A DNA stretch of 64,000 nt, taken from the NCBI RefSeq assembly GCF_022346885.1, contig NZ_JAKRNK010000009.1, positions 1 through 64,000 of the forward strand. The letters run 5' to 3'. A program made the translations under genes and the position numbers. The DNA is from Paenibacillus sp. ACRRX. GTDB taxonomy: Bacteria; Bacillota; Bacilli; Paenibacillales; Paenibacillaceae. Each line of letters opens with the position of its first letter. The first letter of the stretch is position 1. This document shows positions 28,034 to 41,036 of this stretch, in pieces. The notes under the pieces are model-generated. The model did no database searches and was not told where the DNA came from. It saw only the letters and a list, made by a program, of their open reading frames with translations.

Positions 28034-28099
28034 GCACCTGATGGTGCTTCATATAAACCCGTAGGATGCACTTAAGTTAAGTACTATGTCCTGCGGGTT
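28034..28099 (+). terminator. hairpin plus terminator after binding protein copy 2
   Basis: A small hairpin GCACC-TGAT-GGTGC (28034-28047) precedes an 11-bp stem AACCCGTAGGA / TCCTGCGGGTT (28056-28066/28089-28099) followed by ATTTGTGTTGTTTTG. The second stem resembles the terminator at 29482-29524 in sequence, not only in shape. Confidence 0.75.
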
Positions 28100-28263
28100 A
28101 TTTGTGTTGTTTTGTTGAACTTATACAATACAGTTCTATTAATAGAGGTGTGCTGCTCAAAATGGAATCTGTTCTCATATACAGATTTTGGATGGTATTG
28201 TATGTTCAGAGAGAAGGTACAAGATCGATAATTTTCATGAAGAAGAACTATAGGAGAAATTCG

Positions 28264-28794
28264 ATGAAATATCTTAAAAGAGGAATGTTTATTTTGTTAT
28301 TTGTGCTACTTACCAGTCTTCCTTTGATTTTTGAAGTCTATGTCGATTATAGCAATAAGAACATAATTAAAATTGGTCTGGAAAAATTATATAAAGAGTA
28401 TTGCAATGAAGTTGTGGAAGTTACGGTGAATGCAAACCTGATCCAAGAGAGTGGGTTTATGTTTGGATATAGGGAGCACAAGTTTTACGCAGTTACCTCT
28501 TCGAAGAGATTTCCTTCTGTTTCGGGTGACTATGGTAAGAAAAACATATTAATCTCGGAATTTGGATGTTCGAATGAGATGTTCAGACTAGATAAGGACT
28601 TACAGCGGTTTATTCCAAGAGAAAATTTTATGGAGGTGCATGATGATAAAGGAGGTATTCCGATTGAAATTATTTTTGTGTATGTGGAGATGTATTTGAT
28701 CATTATAGTATCTTATGCAGTATTTTATTTTGTTAATAAAGTAAAAAATGTGATAAAACGAAGAAAACTGCGCCATAATAGCGACAGATTGTAG
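28264..28794 (+). CDS. small two-TM protein, copy 1 (unknown function)
   Basis: 176 residues from ATG 28264, which has AGGAG at 7 nt; a longer frame from 28102 has no support. One membrane segment at about 7-25 and a second at about 137-160 bracket a central domain of roughly 110 residues with two cysteines (KEYCNEV, FGCSNE). The C-terminus is basic (KRRKLR). With positive charge at both ends, the middle is probably outside the cell. It is a paralog of the next gene. Function unknown. Confidence 0.7.
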   Translation: MKYLKRGMFILLFVLLTSLPLIFEVYVDYSNKNIIKIGLEKLYKEYCNEVVEVTVNANLIQESGFMFGYREHKFYAVTSSKRFPSVSGDYGKKNILISEFGCSNEMFRLDKDLQRFIPRENFMEVHDDKGGIPIEIIFVYVEMYLIIIVSYAVFYFVNKVKNVIKRRKLRHNSDRL

Positions 28795-28832
28795 CAGTAT
28801 CTCTATTGAATTATGAGGGAGAAAAATTAGAC

Positions 28833-29366
28833 ATGAAGTTTCTTAAAAGTGCAACATTTAAATTTATATTGATCTTTGTAGTGATCAGCTTACCCTTAAT
28901 CACGGAAGTAGGTCTGCACTATAAAGCGAAGCATGATATTAAAGTAGGGTTGGTCAAGTTGTATAAAGACTATTGCAAAGAGGATGTAACTGTGGAGGTA
29001 CAGGTTAAATTTATACAAAAGTTGACGATATTACCCGGTGGGCTACAGGAATATTGGATCGCGAATACGACATCCTCAAAAGTTCCACACCTAGAAGGCA
29101 GATATGGGAGAAAAGATATTTTACTTGAAGATTTTTTGTGTTTTCCTAATGATTTACGATTGAACAGACTGGAAAATAAATTTGAGATCAATACAAGTTG
29201 GAGTCGAGATGGAGAAGACAACGGCGGTATTTCAATATATTATTTGTACTTATACGGTGTGGTGTATTGTCTATACTTCTTGTCGATCGTGATATATGTG
29301 CTGTTCCGATTTATCAAGAAGTATCTTAAACGAAGACAGCATAATGTTAAAGATGACTGGATCTAA
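28833..29366 (+). CDS. small two-TM protein, copy 2 (unknown function)
   Basis: About 177 residues from ATG 28833 (GGGAG 11 nt upstream); the TTG at 28806 is an alternative. Same architecture as copy 1: N-terminal membrane segment, extracytoplasmic domain, second membrane segment, basic tail. Shared landmarks are GL.KLYK.YC, YG.K.IL..F.C and a near-identical first helix, with both cysteines conserved. The AT-rich codon use of both genes differs from the flanking genes, which may indicate recent acquisition. Likely co-transcribed with copy 1 (38-nt gap). Confidence 0.7.
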   Translation: MKFLKSATFKFILIFVVISLPLITEVGLHYKAKHDIKVGLVKLYKDYCKEDVTVEVQVKFIQKLTILPGGLQEYWIANTTSSKVPHLEGRYGRKDILLEDFLCFPNDLRLNRLENKFEINTSWSRDGEDNGGISIYYLYLYGVVYCLYFLSIVIYVLFRFIKKYLKRRQHNVKDDWI

Positions 29367-29481
29367 AAAGAGATCGAATACACTATACCTGCAAAAAGTT
29401 AATATTCGTGGATGTGTTATTAGTAACAATCATCAAATCCATTTAATTTATGAAATTGATAATAAAGGGAATAGGAACAAT

Positions 29482-29524
29482 AGCCCGCAGGTGCACTTAA
29501 ACCAGGTGCCACGACCTGCGGGTT
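29482..29524. terminator. terminator between convergent genes
   Basis: 11-bp stem AGCCCGCAGGT / ACCTGCGGGTT (one G-T pair), 21-nt loop, then ATTTGTTT. It ends the two-TM gene pair and overlaps the end of the convergent ger operon. Confidence 0.8.
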
Positions 29525-29530
29525 ATTTGT

Positions 29531-30736
29531 TTAATCTTGACTTAACCCCATATTCTCCAGTCCATAGTCTTCGATCTGAATAGCAATATCGTACGTGATC
29601 GGGATTGTGGAAAATACACGGTTCCAATCTCGTTTTACTTTATTCCAGACGTGAGGGTGCTGAATTCTAAGGGTCGTACTGAAATCAGCTACATCTGCCT
29701 TCGTCTTTTGCATTTCGTTTATAGTGTCTTGGATATAGGTTTTAGCTTCCGATATTATTTGTCCTTCCGATTGACGTACGAGCTGTATCGCATGTTTGGG
29801 ATCTACTTTCAGGTTACGCCAATCTTCAGAAATACGCCCTGTTGACTGGATATGGATATGAAATGAAATTTTATCTCCTTGAACAATCGCGTTCATTTTA
29901 GATTTAATCCTTGATATTTCGTATATAAACTGGGTCTGATTGTTCTTATTACGGATCGTTAAGAGTCCCCCTTGCTTATGCCCTGTTATCCATGCCAAGC
30001 CTTGCGCGTGCTTTGGGCTAAAGAAGTTTGTTAATAGATGAGTGTTACCGTCAATAATGCCACCGCCGCTAAAAACGATGTTGCCCTCTTGAACATCAAT
30101 GGTCTGTAAAATAAAGCTGGAGTTGCTTTGCAGCTTGGAAATTGCTTTTTGCAGCGTGAAAGTTGGCAATATTTTCGTGGAGCGGTATTGATTATCTGAG
30201 ATGGACTTGATTAAATAGGAAGGAATATCTATTTTAGAGCTGCTTAAGGTACGAGCAGCATCCTCGCGAGCGATAAAGATAAGACAGCTCTCGCGGAATT
30301 CCTCATCCCGAAAAAATAAATTTAACAGCGTCTCCATCTCAATCCTTTCGGCTAATTTTCGCCCAATGACAATTACTTTTACGTGCTCTCCGGATACAGG
30401 CTTTGTTAGTAAAGACACTCTTCGCGTCAACTCATGTATTGAATCACCTATAGCTGTTATGTTGTGATAGGATTCGGACGGAGTACTAGCGCCAGCGCTG
30501 GAGCTTCCTCTAGTCTGGGTTGGAATGAGATTCTGGTATGTGACCTTCAATTTGTACGGTGGTGAAGCAGCTGATTGATCGCCATTCTCTTCGGTGACTA
30601 GATCGAATCCCGCACCAATTGAAAAGGTGAGGTCTTCAATCTTTTGACTATCCCAACAGCCGGTGTTTATATTTATGATGATCAAAAGGGCGAACAACAG
30701 CTTCCATTTACTGATTAAACTAGGATGTACGGCCAT
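29531..30736 (-). CDS. spore germination protein GerAC/GerC family lipoprotein
   Basis: Third gene of a gerA-type operon. About 401 residues from ATG 30736 (AAGGA at 8 nt), giving a lipoprotein signal with lipobox INTGC (Cys27) and the family hallmark CWDSQKIEDL directly after it. The longer frame to 30766 lies inside the preceding gene and is not needed. C subunits are anchored on the outer face of the spore inner membrane and are required for germinant receptor function. It overlaps gerB by 17 nt. Confidence 0.93.
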   Translation of the reverse strand: MAVHPSLISKWKLLFALLIIININTGCWDSQKIEDLTFSIGAGFDLVTEENGDQSAASPPYKLKVTYQNLIPTQTRGSSSAGASTPSESYHNITAIGDSIHELTRRVSLLTKPVSGEHVKVIVIGRKLAERIEMETLLNLFFRDEEFRESCLIFIAREDAARTLSSSKIDIPSYLIKSISDNQYRSTKILPTFTLQKAISKLQSNSSFILQTIDVQEGNIVFSGGGIIDGNTHLLTNFFSPKHAQGLAWITGHKQGGLLTIRNKNNQTQFIYEISRIKSKMNAIVQGDKISFHIHIQSTGRISEDWRNLKVDPKHAIQLVRQSEGQIISEAKTYIQDTINEMQKTKADVADFSTTLRIQHPHVWNKVKRDWNRVFSTIPITYDIAIQIEDYGLENMGLSQD

Positions 30737-31832
30737 ATCGAATATCCTTTCTGCAGAAGCTAACAAGCATCAACAGTACTGGCAACAGCAGCATAAAGTA
30801 ATAGAGCATGTAGATGTATTTCAGCAAAGAAAAGACGTCATCTATATGGTTAGGAAGCATAGCTAGTATATAAATGACAGGCAGGGATACAAAAATCCAA
30901 ATGGTTGGTTTAGACTGTGCTAGGAAAGTCTTTAATACTTCTACCATAAAAAAATGATAGAGGACATAAACCGTGAATATTTGCAAGATCCAAACCGTCA
31001 AGAGAAAAGAATCGTAGCGTTCAACGAGAACGCCTGTGTATTCAAAGGAACGGATTAAGGAGATCGTTGGCCAAGCGCTTATTTTGGCTCCATCTAACGT
31101 CAACCCGCCGATGACAATAACAGTTGTTAGAAAATAAACGATCGTTGGAATACCAACACCCACCCAAGCTGCATGATAAGCATTCTTCCATTGTTTCAGA
31201 TAAGCAGGTAAGATGAGCAGCGCTTCAATACCAAGGAACGATTGAAACGTTTCCTTGACGCCTTTTAATACAGGTCCAAATCCTTTACCTAATACGGGAC
31301 GCAAATTGTTAAGGTCGAACACTTTTAAGCTAAGTGCAAGACAAATCGCCAGTACAAAAAGAGTTAACGGTAAAATAAAAGTCAGCATGCGGGTGATCGC
31401 ATTTAAGCCAGCAAATAGTAGATAAAGAGACACCGCCATCATGGCGATGATAATAACTGATTTGGGTGTTCGCTCGAGCAGGAACAGGTTCACCACTTCT
31501 GCCAAAATTCGCATCTCATAGCTGCATAATATGATAAAGTAACTTATTAATATCCCGTTAATGAACTTGCCAATCCATCTGCCCATAATAAGCTCCGTAC
31601 ATTCAAATAGCGTCATTCCGGGGAAACGTTTGCTAAACCAGAGCAGCAGGTAGCAGCAGCCTATTACCAGACATCCACAAATTAGAATGGACAGCCATCC
31701 ATCAGGTGTATCCATAGCTAATGAGAGACTGCCTGGCAGCAGAAGGATGCTGGTGCCTAAAATGTTATTCGCCAGAAGTATGGCTATTTGCATCGCGGAC
31801 AAGGACTGGGACCGTGTCTTCACATGTATCAT
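30720..31832 (-). CDS. spore germination permease-like protein GerAB
   Basis: 370 residues of the endospore germination permease family (APC superfamily), about ten membrane helices and almost no soluble parts. This subunit binds the germinant. ATG 31832 overlaps the gerA stop as ATGA; because AAAGG touches that ATG, GTG at codon 4 may be used instead. The germinant cannot be predicted from sequence. Confidence 0.93.
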   Translation of the reverse strand: MIHVKTRSQSLSAMQIAILLANNILGTSILLLPGSLSLAMDTPDGWLSILICGCLVIGCCYLLLWFSKRFPGMTLFECTELIMGRWIGKFINGILISYFIILCSYEMRILAEVVNLFLLERTPKSVIIIAMMAVSLYLLFAGLNAITRMLTFILPLTLFVLAICLALSLKVFDLNNLRPVLGKGFGPVLKGVKETFQSFLGIEALLILPAYLKQWKNAYHAAWVGVGIPTIVYFLTTVIVIGGLTLDGAKISAWPTISLIRSFEYTGVLVERYDSFLLTVWILQIFTVYVLYHFFMVEVLKTFLAQSKPTIWIFVSLPVIYILAMLPNHIDDVFSLLKYIYMLYYFMLLLPVLLMLVSFCRKDIRYGRTS

Positions 31833-33574
31833 CCTTTGGGCTTAGGATTAGGATCTTGGCGCACAGCATCCTTCGGGTGGTTCATTCTTGGCCGTCTCTT
31901 CAATAGGAACAGAGGAACTCTGATCAAAAAGTCCTTCCAATCTTTCAAACCAGCAGCTTGAGGCGGAGCTGTGGGCGAATCATAAGGAATACCAAAGCTA
32001 TGAAGGCGGACGATGTGGGTATACAGCATAATAAAAAATAACAGTACCCCATAGAGACCCAACGTTGCCGCACAAAACATGGCCACAAAACGTAAAATTC
32101 GAATCGGCATTCCGGCTTCGTAATGTGGAATGGCAAAAGAGGTAATGGCGGTCAAAGCGACCACGATGACCATAATTGGACTGACAATACGCGCTTCAAC
32201 AGCTGCCTGGCCGATGACTAACCCGCCCACAAGACCCACTGTTTGTCCGACAGGTTTAGGTAGACGCAACCCTGCTTCTCGTAGTATTTCTATGGATATT
32301 TCCATCAACAGCGCCTCAACAATAGGGGGGAAAGGTACTCCTTCTCTGGTCCCCGCCATGGACACTGCCAGTTTGGTTGGGATCATGCCGTGATGAAAGG
32401 AAACAAACGATATATAGATAGCCGGCACGAACATCGCGATAAAGGCAGCCAGATATCGCAGCATTCGAATAAGGGTACTAGGCAGCCAGCGCTCGTAATA
32501 ATCTTCCGGGGACTGCAGCAGCATACTAAATGTCACAGGTGCAAGAAGTACAAAAGGCGTTCCATCCAGTAGAATGGCTATCCTGCCTTCCAGCAGCGCC
32601 GCAATGACTCGATCTGGCCTTTCCGTGTTTTGCATTTGTGGAAAGGGGGACAAGAAGTCGTCCTCAATGAGCTGTTCCAAATAACCCGATTCTGGCAGAT
32701 CATCGATATCAATCGCTCGTATACGCCGATCCACTTCCGCCACTAATTCAGCATTAGCCAGGTCTCTTATGTATATAAGGGCGGCCTGAGTCTTGATCCG
32801 AGCTCCTAATTCATATGGTTGAATGGTCAAATTTCGATCTGCCGCACGAATTCGAAGCATAGAGATGTTATCCCCAATAGACTCCACGAAACCGATACGC
32901 GGTCCTCTGACCAACGGTTCGGAAATCGGTTCCTCACTGTTTCTGCCATTGCTAGTTTTCACATCCATAACGAGTGTCTCTGTTACCCCATCAACAAGCA
33001 AAGCGACTGAACCACTAAGAAGCTTGGATACAACATCCTCGGAGTTAGGAGAAAGTTCTCCTTTGCATATCGGTATATAAGACTCGTGCAGCGTGGACAG
33101 CAATTGTTCCGGCTGCTTTGACAGGATTGAGCTGATAGAATCTCGGTTCTGCATGATAGGAGAAATAATAAAGTCGCTGATCATTTTTTCATCAACTAAG
33201 CCATTAATAAACAAGACAGCGCTATTACGGGAACTGTTGTCACATAACGTCAAATATCTGATGGTTAAGTCACTGCTATGGCCCAATTGGTTACAAACAT
33301 AGTCGACATTTTGATGCAGAAAGCTGCTTATAGCGGGATTGTGCCGCTCATAGTCGGCATTTGTCTGATTTGAAGACGAATCGTCAGCGGATGAATCCAA
33401 TGTTGAATGTTGATTGCTGTTGTTATATAAATTAGCAGCTTGGTTGTATGGCATTCCTGACTGACGTTTCAATTGTTTTAGCCACTGCATCAGCAGATAC
33501 ATCCCATATGGACCTGCAAAGATGACAATTGCACCAACCCAAATGTCCCATTCCATGATTCTTGTTATGTTCAT
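31829..33574 (-). CDS. spore germination protein GerAA
   Basis: First gene of the operon, about 581 residues. GerA family: soluble N-terminal half with the segments LLFINGLVDEK-like (VLFINGLVDEK), RGPR.GFVES and DLANAELV, then about five membrane helices with the PFPP.VEALLMEI segment, and a Pro-rich C-terminal tail. The N-terminus has an extra hydrophobic helix (about 10-30) and a Ser/Asn-rich linker before the GerA domain. I favour ATG 33574: given the predicted sigma-G start near 33586, AGGG then lies 8 nt upstream. GTG 33583 and ATG 33580 are alternatives. Confidence 0.93.
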   Translation of the reverse strand: MNITRIMEWDIWVGAIVIFAGPYGMYLLMQWLKQLKRQSGMPYNQAANLYNNSNQHSTLDSSADDSSSNQTNADYERHNPAISSFLHQNVDYVCNQLGHSSDLTIRYLTLCDNSSRNSAVLFINGLVDEKMISDFIISPIMQNRDSISSILSKQPEQLLSTLHESYIPICKGELSPNSEDVVSKLLSGSVALLVDGVTETLVMDVKTSNGRNSEEPISEPLVRGPRIGFVESIGDNISMLRIRAADRNLTIQPYELGARIKTQAALIYIRDLANAELVAEVDRRIRAIDIDDLPESGYLEQLIEDDFLSPFPQMQNTERPDRVIAALLEGRIAILLDGTPFVLLAPVTFSMLLQSPEDYYERWLPSTLIRMLRYLAAFIAMFVPAIYISFVSFHHGMIPTKLAVSMAGTREGVPFPPIVEALLMEISIEILREAGLRLPKPVGQTVGLVGGLVIGQAAVEARIVSPIMVIVVALTAITSFAIPHYEAGMPIRILRFVAMFCAATLGLYGVLLFFIMLYTHIVRLHSFGIPYDSPTAPPQAAGLKDWKDFLIRVPLFLLKRRPRMNHPKDAVRQDPNPKPKG

Positions 33575-33591
33575 CTGCATCACCCTGCACC

Positions 33592-33622
33592 TAATATGCT
33601 CTTCAATTCATGCTGTCATACA
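33592..33622 (-). promoter_or_regulatory. sigma-G-type forespore promoter of the ger operon
   Basis: On the minus strand TGTATG (33622-33617), an 18-nt spacer and CATATTA (33598-33592) match the sigma-G/F consensus (GYATR, N18, CATNMTA). Known gerA-type operons are sigma-G dependent, which agrees. The predicted leader is only about 12 nt to ATG 33574. Confidence 0.72.
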
Positions 33623-33748
33623 TGGTTGGCGGATGACCAGACTGTTCCTCATGGCAGTACGCGCGTGCCAATATTAAGGAACCATAAATGTTAGCGTTCG
33701 CTTCCTCGCCATTGGTTCGCTATAATACAGAAGAGAGGTGAATGGAAG

Positions 33749-34540
33749 ATGAATCCTTTATTAAATGTACATCATCTTACTGGAGGATACAGCATAGGCA
33801 AGCCTGTGCTGCATGATGTAAATTTTACTGTGAATCCAGGAGAGATGGTTGGCTTGATTGGTTTAAACGGTGCAGGGAAAAGTACAACAATGAAGCATAT
33901 TTTAGGGTTAATGGAGCCGCAAAAGGGCAAAGTCACGCTCCAAGGGATGACACTGGCGGAACAACCAGAGGAGTATCGATCAGGGATAGCTTATGTGCCA
34001 GAATCACCACTGTTATATGAAGCACTCACGGTACGAGAGCATCTTGTCTGGAGCGCGACTGCTTATGGAGTGGATGAGGATGATTTTAAGAAGCGGGTAG
34101 AGCACCTGGCCAAGTTGTTTCATATGACGTCACATCTGGATAAAGCGGCCCAGCACTTATCCAAGGGGATGAAGCAGAAGACAATGTTGATGTGTGCCTT
34201 TGCTGTGCGGCCTCCTTTGTATATTATCGATGAACCCTTTCTTGGGCTTGACCCACTTGGTATTCGTTCGCTGCTTCAATTTATGAGCCAGATGAAGCAG
34301 GAAGGGGCCTCGCTGCTAGTCAGCTCCCATATTTTATCGACGATTGAGCATTATTGTGATCGTTTTGTACTTCTCCATCAAGGCAAAGTCTTGGCGTCCG
34401 GAACAGCAGAGGAGCTTAAGGAGCAATTGCTTCAACGTGGTGGCCATGTGCAGGCGACTGATCGACTAGAAGACGTATTTTATGCATGGGTAGGGAACGA
34501 AGGCTTGGACAGTGACGGGGGTCTGTCATGGCACGAGTAG
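33749..34540 (+). CDS. ecsA: ABC transporter ATP-binding protein, EcsA-like
   Basis: 263 residues. Walker A GLNGAGKST at 38-46, an unusual signature LSKGM in place of LSGGQ, Walker B YIIDEPF, and H-loop SSHIL. This signature and the two-gene arrangement match EcsA of Bacillus, part of an exporter-like complex tied to regulated intramembrane proteolysis (RasP), secretion and sporulation. TATAAT at 33721-33726 precedes it, with a poor -35. GAGAGGTG lies 10 nt before the ATG. It overlaps ecsB by 13 nt. Confidence 0.82.
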   Translation: MNPLLNVHHLTGGYSIGKPVLHDVNFTVNPGEMVGLIGLNGAGKSTTMKHILGLMEPQKGKVTLQGMTLAEQPEEYRSGIAYVPESPLLYEALTVREHLVWSATAYGVDEDDFKKRVEHLAKLFHMTSHLDKAAQHLSKGMKQKTMLMCAFAVRPPLYIIDEPFLGLDPLGIRSLLQFMSQMKQEGASLLVSSHILSTIEHYCDRFVLLHQGKVLASGTAEELKEQLLQRGGHVQATDRLEDVFYAWVGNEGLDSDGGLSWHE

Positions 34541-35802
34541 AGGCTAGCCGCCAGTCTTCACCAGAATCGAACATAAAGCGGCTGTTGACACCTGAAAATC
34601 TGTGGGCGAAACGAGTTAGCACGTTCTGGGGGGAAATAGCACCTTACCTGCGTTATGTCGTACAGAGTGGCCTTGGCATGGTGCTTGTTTTTGGCATTGT
34701 CGCCGGAATTGCATTATACGCTTCCTTTATTGAACATATCCCGCCGCAGTTTCCAGTAAGGGAGTTAGCATGGGTGCTGATGTCACCTCTTGTTGCCTAC
34801 ATGACGTTAAGAACGTTTTTGGTTCCGGCAGACTTGGTGTTCCTCCTTCGTCAGGAACATAAATTGGGGACTTATCTGCGGAAGAGCCTTCGTTACAGCT
34901 TGTTTCCTCGAATGCTGTTTCTTATGATGGGCTGGGCTGTGTTATGGCCGCTTTACCATCGTGCAGACCCTGAGCCCAAGTCATTTGTTGTTATGCTTCT
35001 CGTGCTGATGGTATTGAAGCTGGTTGCTTTGTATGGGTCTTGGGTAGAACGTCATATTTCAGATATGCGTTGGCGATTCATCATGCGTACAGCCCGATAT
35101 ATATGGGCATGGGGGGCAACTGCGTGTTGGCTGTGGCTGGATGTGTCTTTGGCGGGCATCGTTACAGGGGCTGCAGGAATTATGTATGTTATTTGTGCAC
35201 GTCGTATCCCAGCTTTACGCTTTCCATGGGAAGCCCATATGGAGGCAGAACGGGTTCACGTGAACCGAGTGTATACTTTTTTAAGTGGATTTGTGGATCT
35301 ACCTACGATGAATGAGCGAAGATTCGCGAGGCCTTGGCTGGATCGGTTAGGCAACCGTTTTGCGTTTAGACGGGATCAAGCTTATCGTTACTTACTGACG
35401 AAGACATTTTTACGAAGTGAGTTGTTAGGGATCATTTTGCGCCTTATGGCGATTGGTCTACTATTGCTTTGGTGGACAAGGAATACGATGTGGAATGGGC
35501 TATTAATACTGTTGTTCCTGACAGCGATTAGTGCACAATGCAACGCGTTGTATCAAATGCACCGGCATGATGTATGGAGACAGCTGTACCCGCTGGAAAA
35601 AGAAGCTCGAACAAATGCGGTATTACATCTCAGTACTGAAATTCAGACGATCGCTGCACTGCTGCTCCTTGTTCCCGTATGGACGGGTATGACTTCCACT
35701 GGCTACCGTTTGTCAGTATCCGTTTTGTCTGCTGTGTTTATTTTTTTATTCCGATTGCAAAATAAGGCCAAACACCGGAAACAGGATGACGATGAGGATT
35801 AA
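34528..35802 (+). CDS. ecsB: ABC transporter permease, EcsB-like
   Basis: 424 residues with about eight hydrophobic segments in two blocks (roughly 45-190 and 300-410) separated by a charged cytosolic region. The WEAHMEAERVHVNRVYTFLSGFVDLP segment is typical of EcsB. It is translationally coupled to ecsA. The usual third partner ecsC is absent. Strong terminator follows. Confidence 0.8.
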   Translation: MARVEASRQSSPESNIKRLLTPENLWAKRVSTFWGEIAPYLRYVVQSGLGMVLVFGIVAGIALYASFIEHIPPQFPVRELAWVLMSPLVAYMTLRTFLVPADLVFLLRQEHKLGTYLRKSLRYSLFPRMLFLMMGWAVLWPLYHRADPEPKSFVVMLLVLMVLKLVALYGSWVERHISDMRWRFIMRTARYIWAWGATACWLWLDVSLAGIVTGAAGIMYVICARRIPALRFPWEAHMEAERVHVNRVYTFLSGFVDLPTMNERRFARPWLDRLGNRFAFRRDQAYRYLLTKTFLRSELLGIILRLMAIGLLLLWWTRNTMWNGLLILLFLTAISAQCNALYQMHRHDVWRQLYPLEKEARTNAVLHLSTEIQTIAALLLLVPVWTGMTSTGYRLSVSVLSAVFIFLFRLQNKAKHRKQDDDED

Positions 35803-35835
35803 GGGCTCATAACACTTGAGCATGCGATAGCAATG

Positions 35836-35874
35836 AATAAGCTCACCAGTCCGTAAGGATAAGGTGAGCTTATT
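35836..35874 (+). terminator. terminator of ecsAB
   Basis: Perfect 12-bp stem AATAAGCTCACC / GGTGAGCTTATT with a 15-nt loop, then TTGC. Confidence 0.85.
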
Positions 35875-35888
35875 TGCATGATGATCAA

Positions 35889-35926
35889 AGCACCTCGCCC
35901 CATTAGAAAGCGAGGGACGAGGTGCT
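35889..35926 (-). terminator. hairpin downstream of the collagen-like gene
   Basis: Perfect 9-bp stem AGCACCTCG / CGAGGTGCT with an alternative inner CCTCGC/GCGAGG pairing. The T-run on the minus strand is only TTT; it is the likely end of the collagen-like transcript. Confidence 0.6.
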
Positions 35927-36021
35927 CTTCATGGCTGAAAACGTGTATTTATTTGTTCATATTCATGAATAAAGGTGAGCTTTTTAAAAATGAAATAATA
36001 ATACTTAGCTAGCTTAATTGC

Positions 36022-40200
<4,179 letters not shown>

Positions 40201-40257
40201 TTATTTTTAAACAACAGGTATGTTAGCCTAACAAACCTGCAATACCGATTACAGCAA

Positions 40258-40286
40258 TATTCTATGTATTCATAGGTAGGGCTGTG
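40258..40286 (-). promoter_or_regulatory. sigma-K-type mother-cell promoter
   Basis: On the minus strand CACA (40286-40283), 16-nt spacer, CATAGAATA (40266-40258), matching the sigma-K consensus mACm, N16, CATANNNTA at every specified position. Leader about 90 nt to ATG 40161. Late mother-cell expression is what is known for bclA. Confidence 0.7.
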
Positions 40287-40482
40287 CGCAGCATGGACGA
40301 CTATCTCTGCCTCGCTCAACTAGGACACAAGTGCTGCAAAGAGTGATTAGAACGATTGCAAACGCAGCTTTTTAATTCTAAGATAATAATGGAATATGGG
40401 GGTCATTTCGCGGTAAAGTATGATATTTATAGAAAGACCACATGGATATAGAGAGTATGAGTTAAATATGGAGATGAATGAC

Positions 40483-40971
40483 ATGTCAACAGATATTACA
40501 CACCAACTTTACACGATGTGCATGATAGCAGACGGAGACAAAGTACTGCTACTGAACAGGCCGGACAAGCGAGGTTTTCCAGGTTACATTGCTCCAGGTG
40601 GCAAGGTAGATTTTCCCGAAAGCATCGTGAATGGTGCGATTCGCGAAGTGTATGAGGAGACGGGGCTTATCGTCAAGCAGATTCAATATAAAGGGCTAGC
40701 GGAATTTTGTGATCCGGATACAGGGCTTCGATATATGGTTTTTAATTATTTGTCCACATCCCATGAAGGCGAGCTGCTAGAGCATCCGCCAGAAGGCGAA
40801 TTAATATGGATTGATCGCGAACAAGCACTAGAACTTCCTATGCAGGATTGGTTTAAAAGCAGGTTTTTGTTATTTTTTGAACCAGGCACATTTGAGATTA
40901 GCTCAGTCTGGAGCGAGCAGAAGCAACTGACGTTGGATCGAACGATTAAGCACTATACAGCTATTTCATAA
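40483..40971 (+). CDS. Nudix hydrolase (MutT/8-oxo-dGTPase-like)
   Basis: 162 residues from ATG 40483 (GGAG at 9 nt); the frame extends to 40420 but those 21 residues lack a ribosome site. The Nudix box GGKVDFPESIVNGAIREVYEETGL is complete, with REVYEE as metal-binding core. The rest resembles 8-oxo-dGTP diphosphatases of Firmicutes, but nucleotide-sugar or other pyrophosphates are possible. Monocistronic. Confidence 0.87.
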   Translation: MSTDITHQLYTMCMIADGDKVLLLNRPDKRGFPGYIAPGGKVDFPESIVNGAIREVYEETGLIVKQIQYKGLAEFCDPDTGLRYMVFNYLSTSHEGELLEHPPEGELIWIDREQALELPMQDWFKSRFLLFFEPGTFEISSVWSEQKQLTLDRTIKHYTAIS

Positions 40972-41001
40972 AACTACTTACGCATGTGGCATGGAAAAGA
41001 A

Positions 41002-41036
41002 AAGCAGCTAGTTCGCTTAGTGCGAAGTAGCTGCTT
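41002..41036. terminator. bidirectional terminator overlapping the HAD gene end
   Basis: AAGCAGCTA-G-TTCGC / GCGAA-G-TAGCTGCTT, a 15-position stem with one G-G mismatch and a 5-nt loop. Its right arm lies in the last codons of the HAD gene. Confidence 0.8.
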
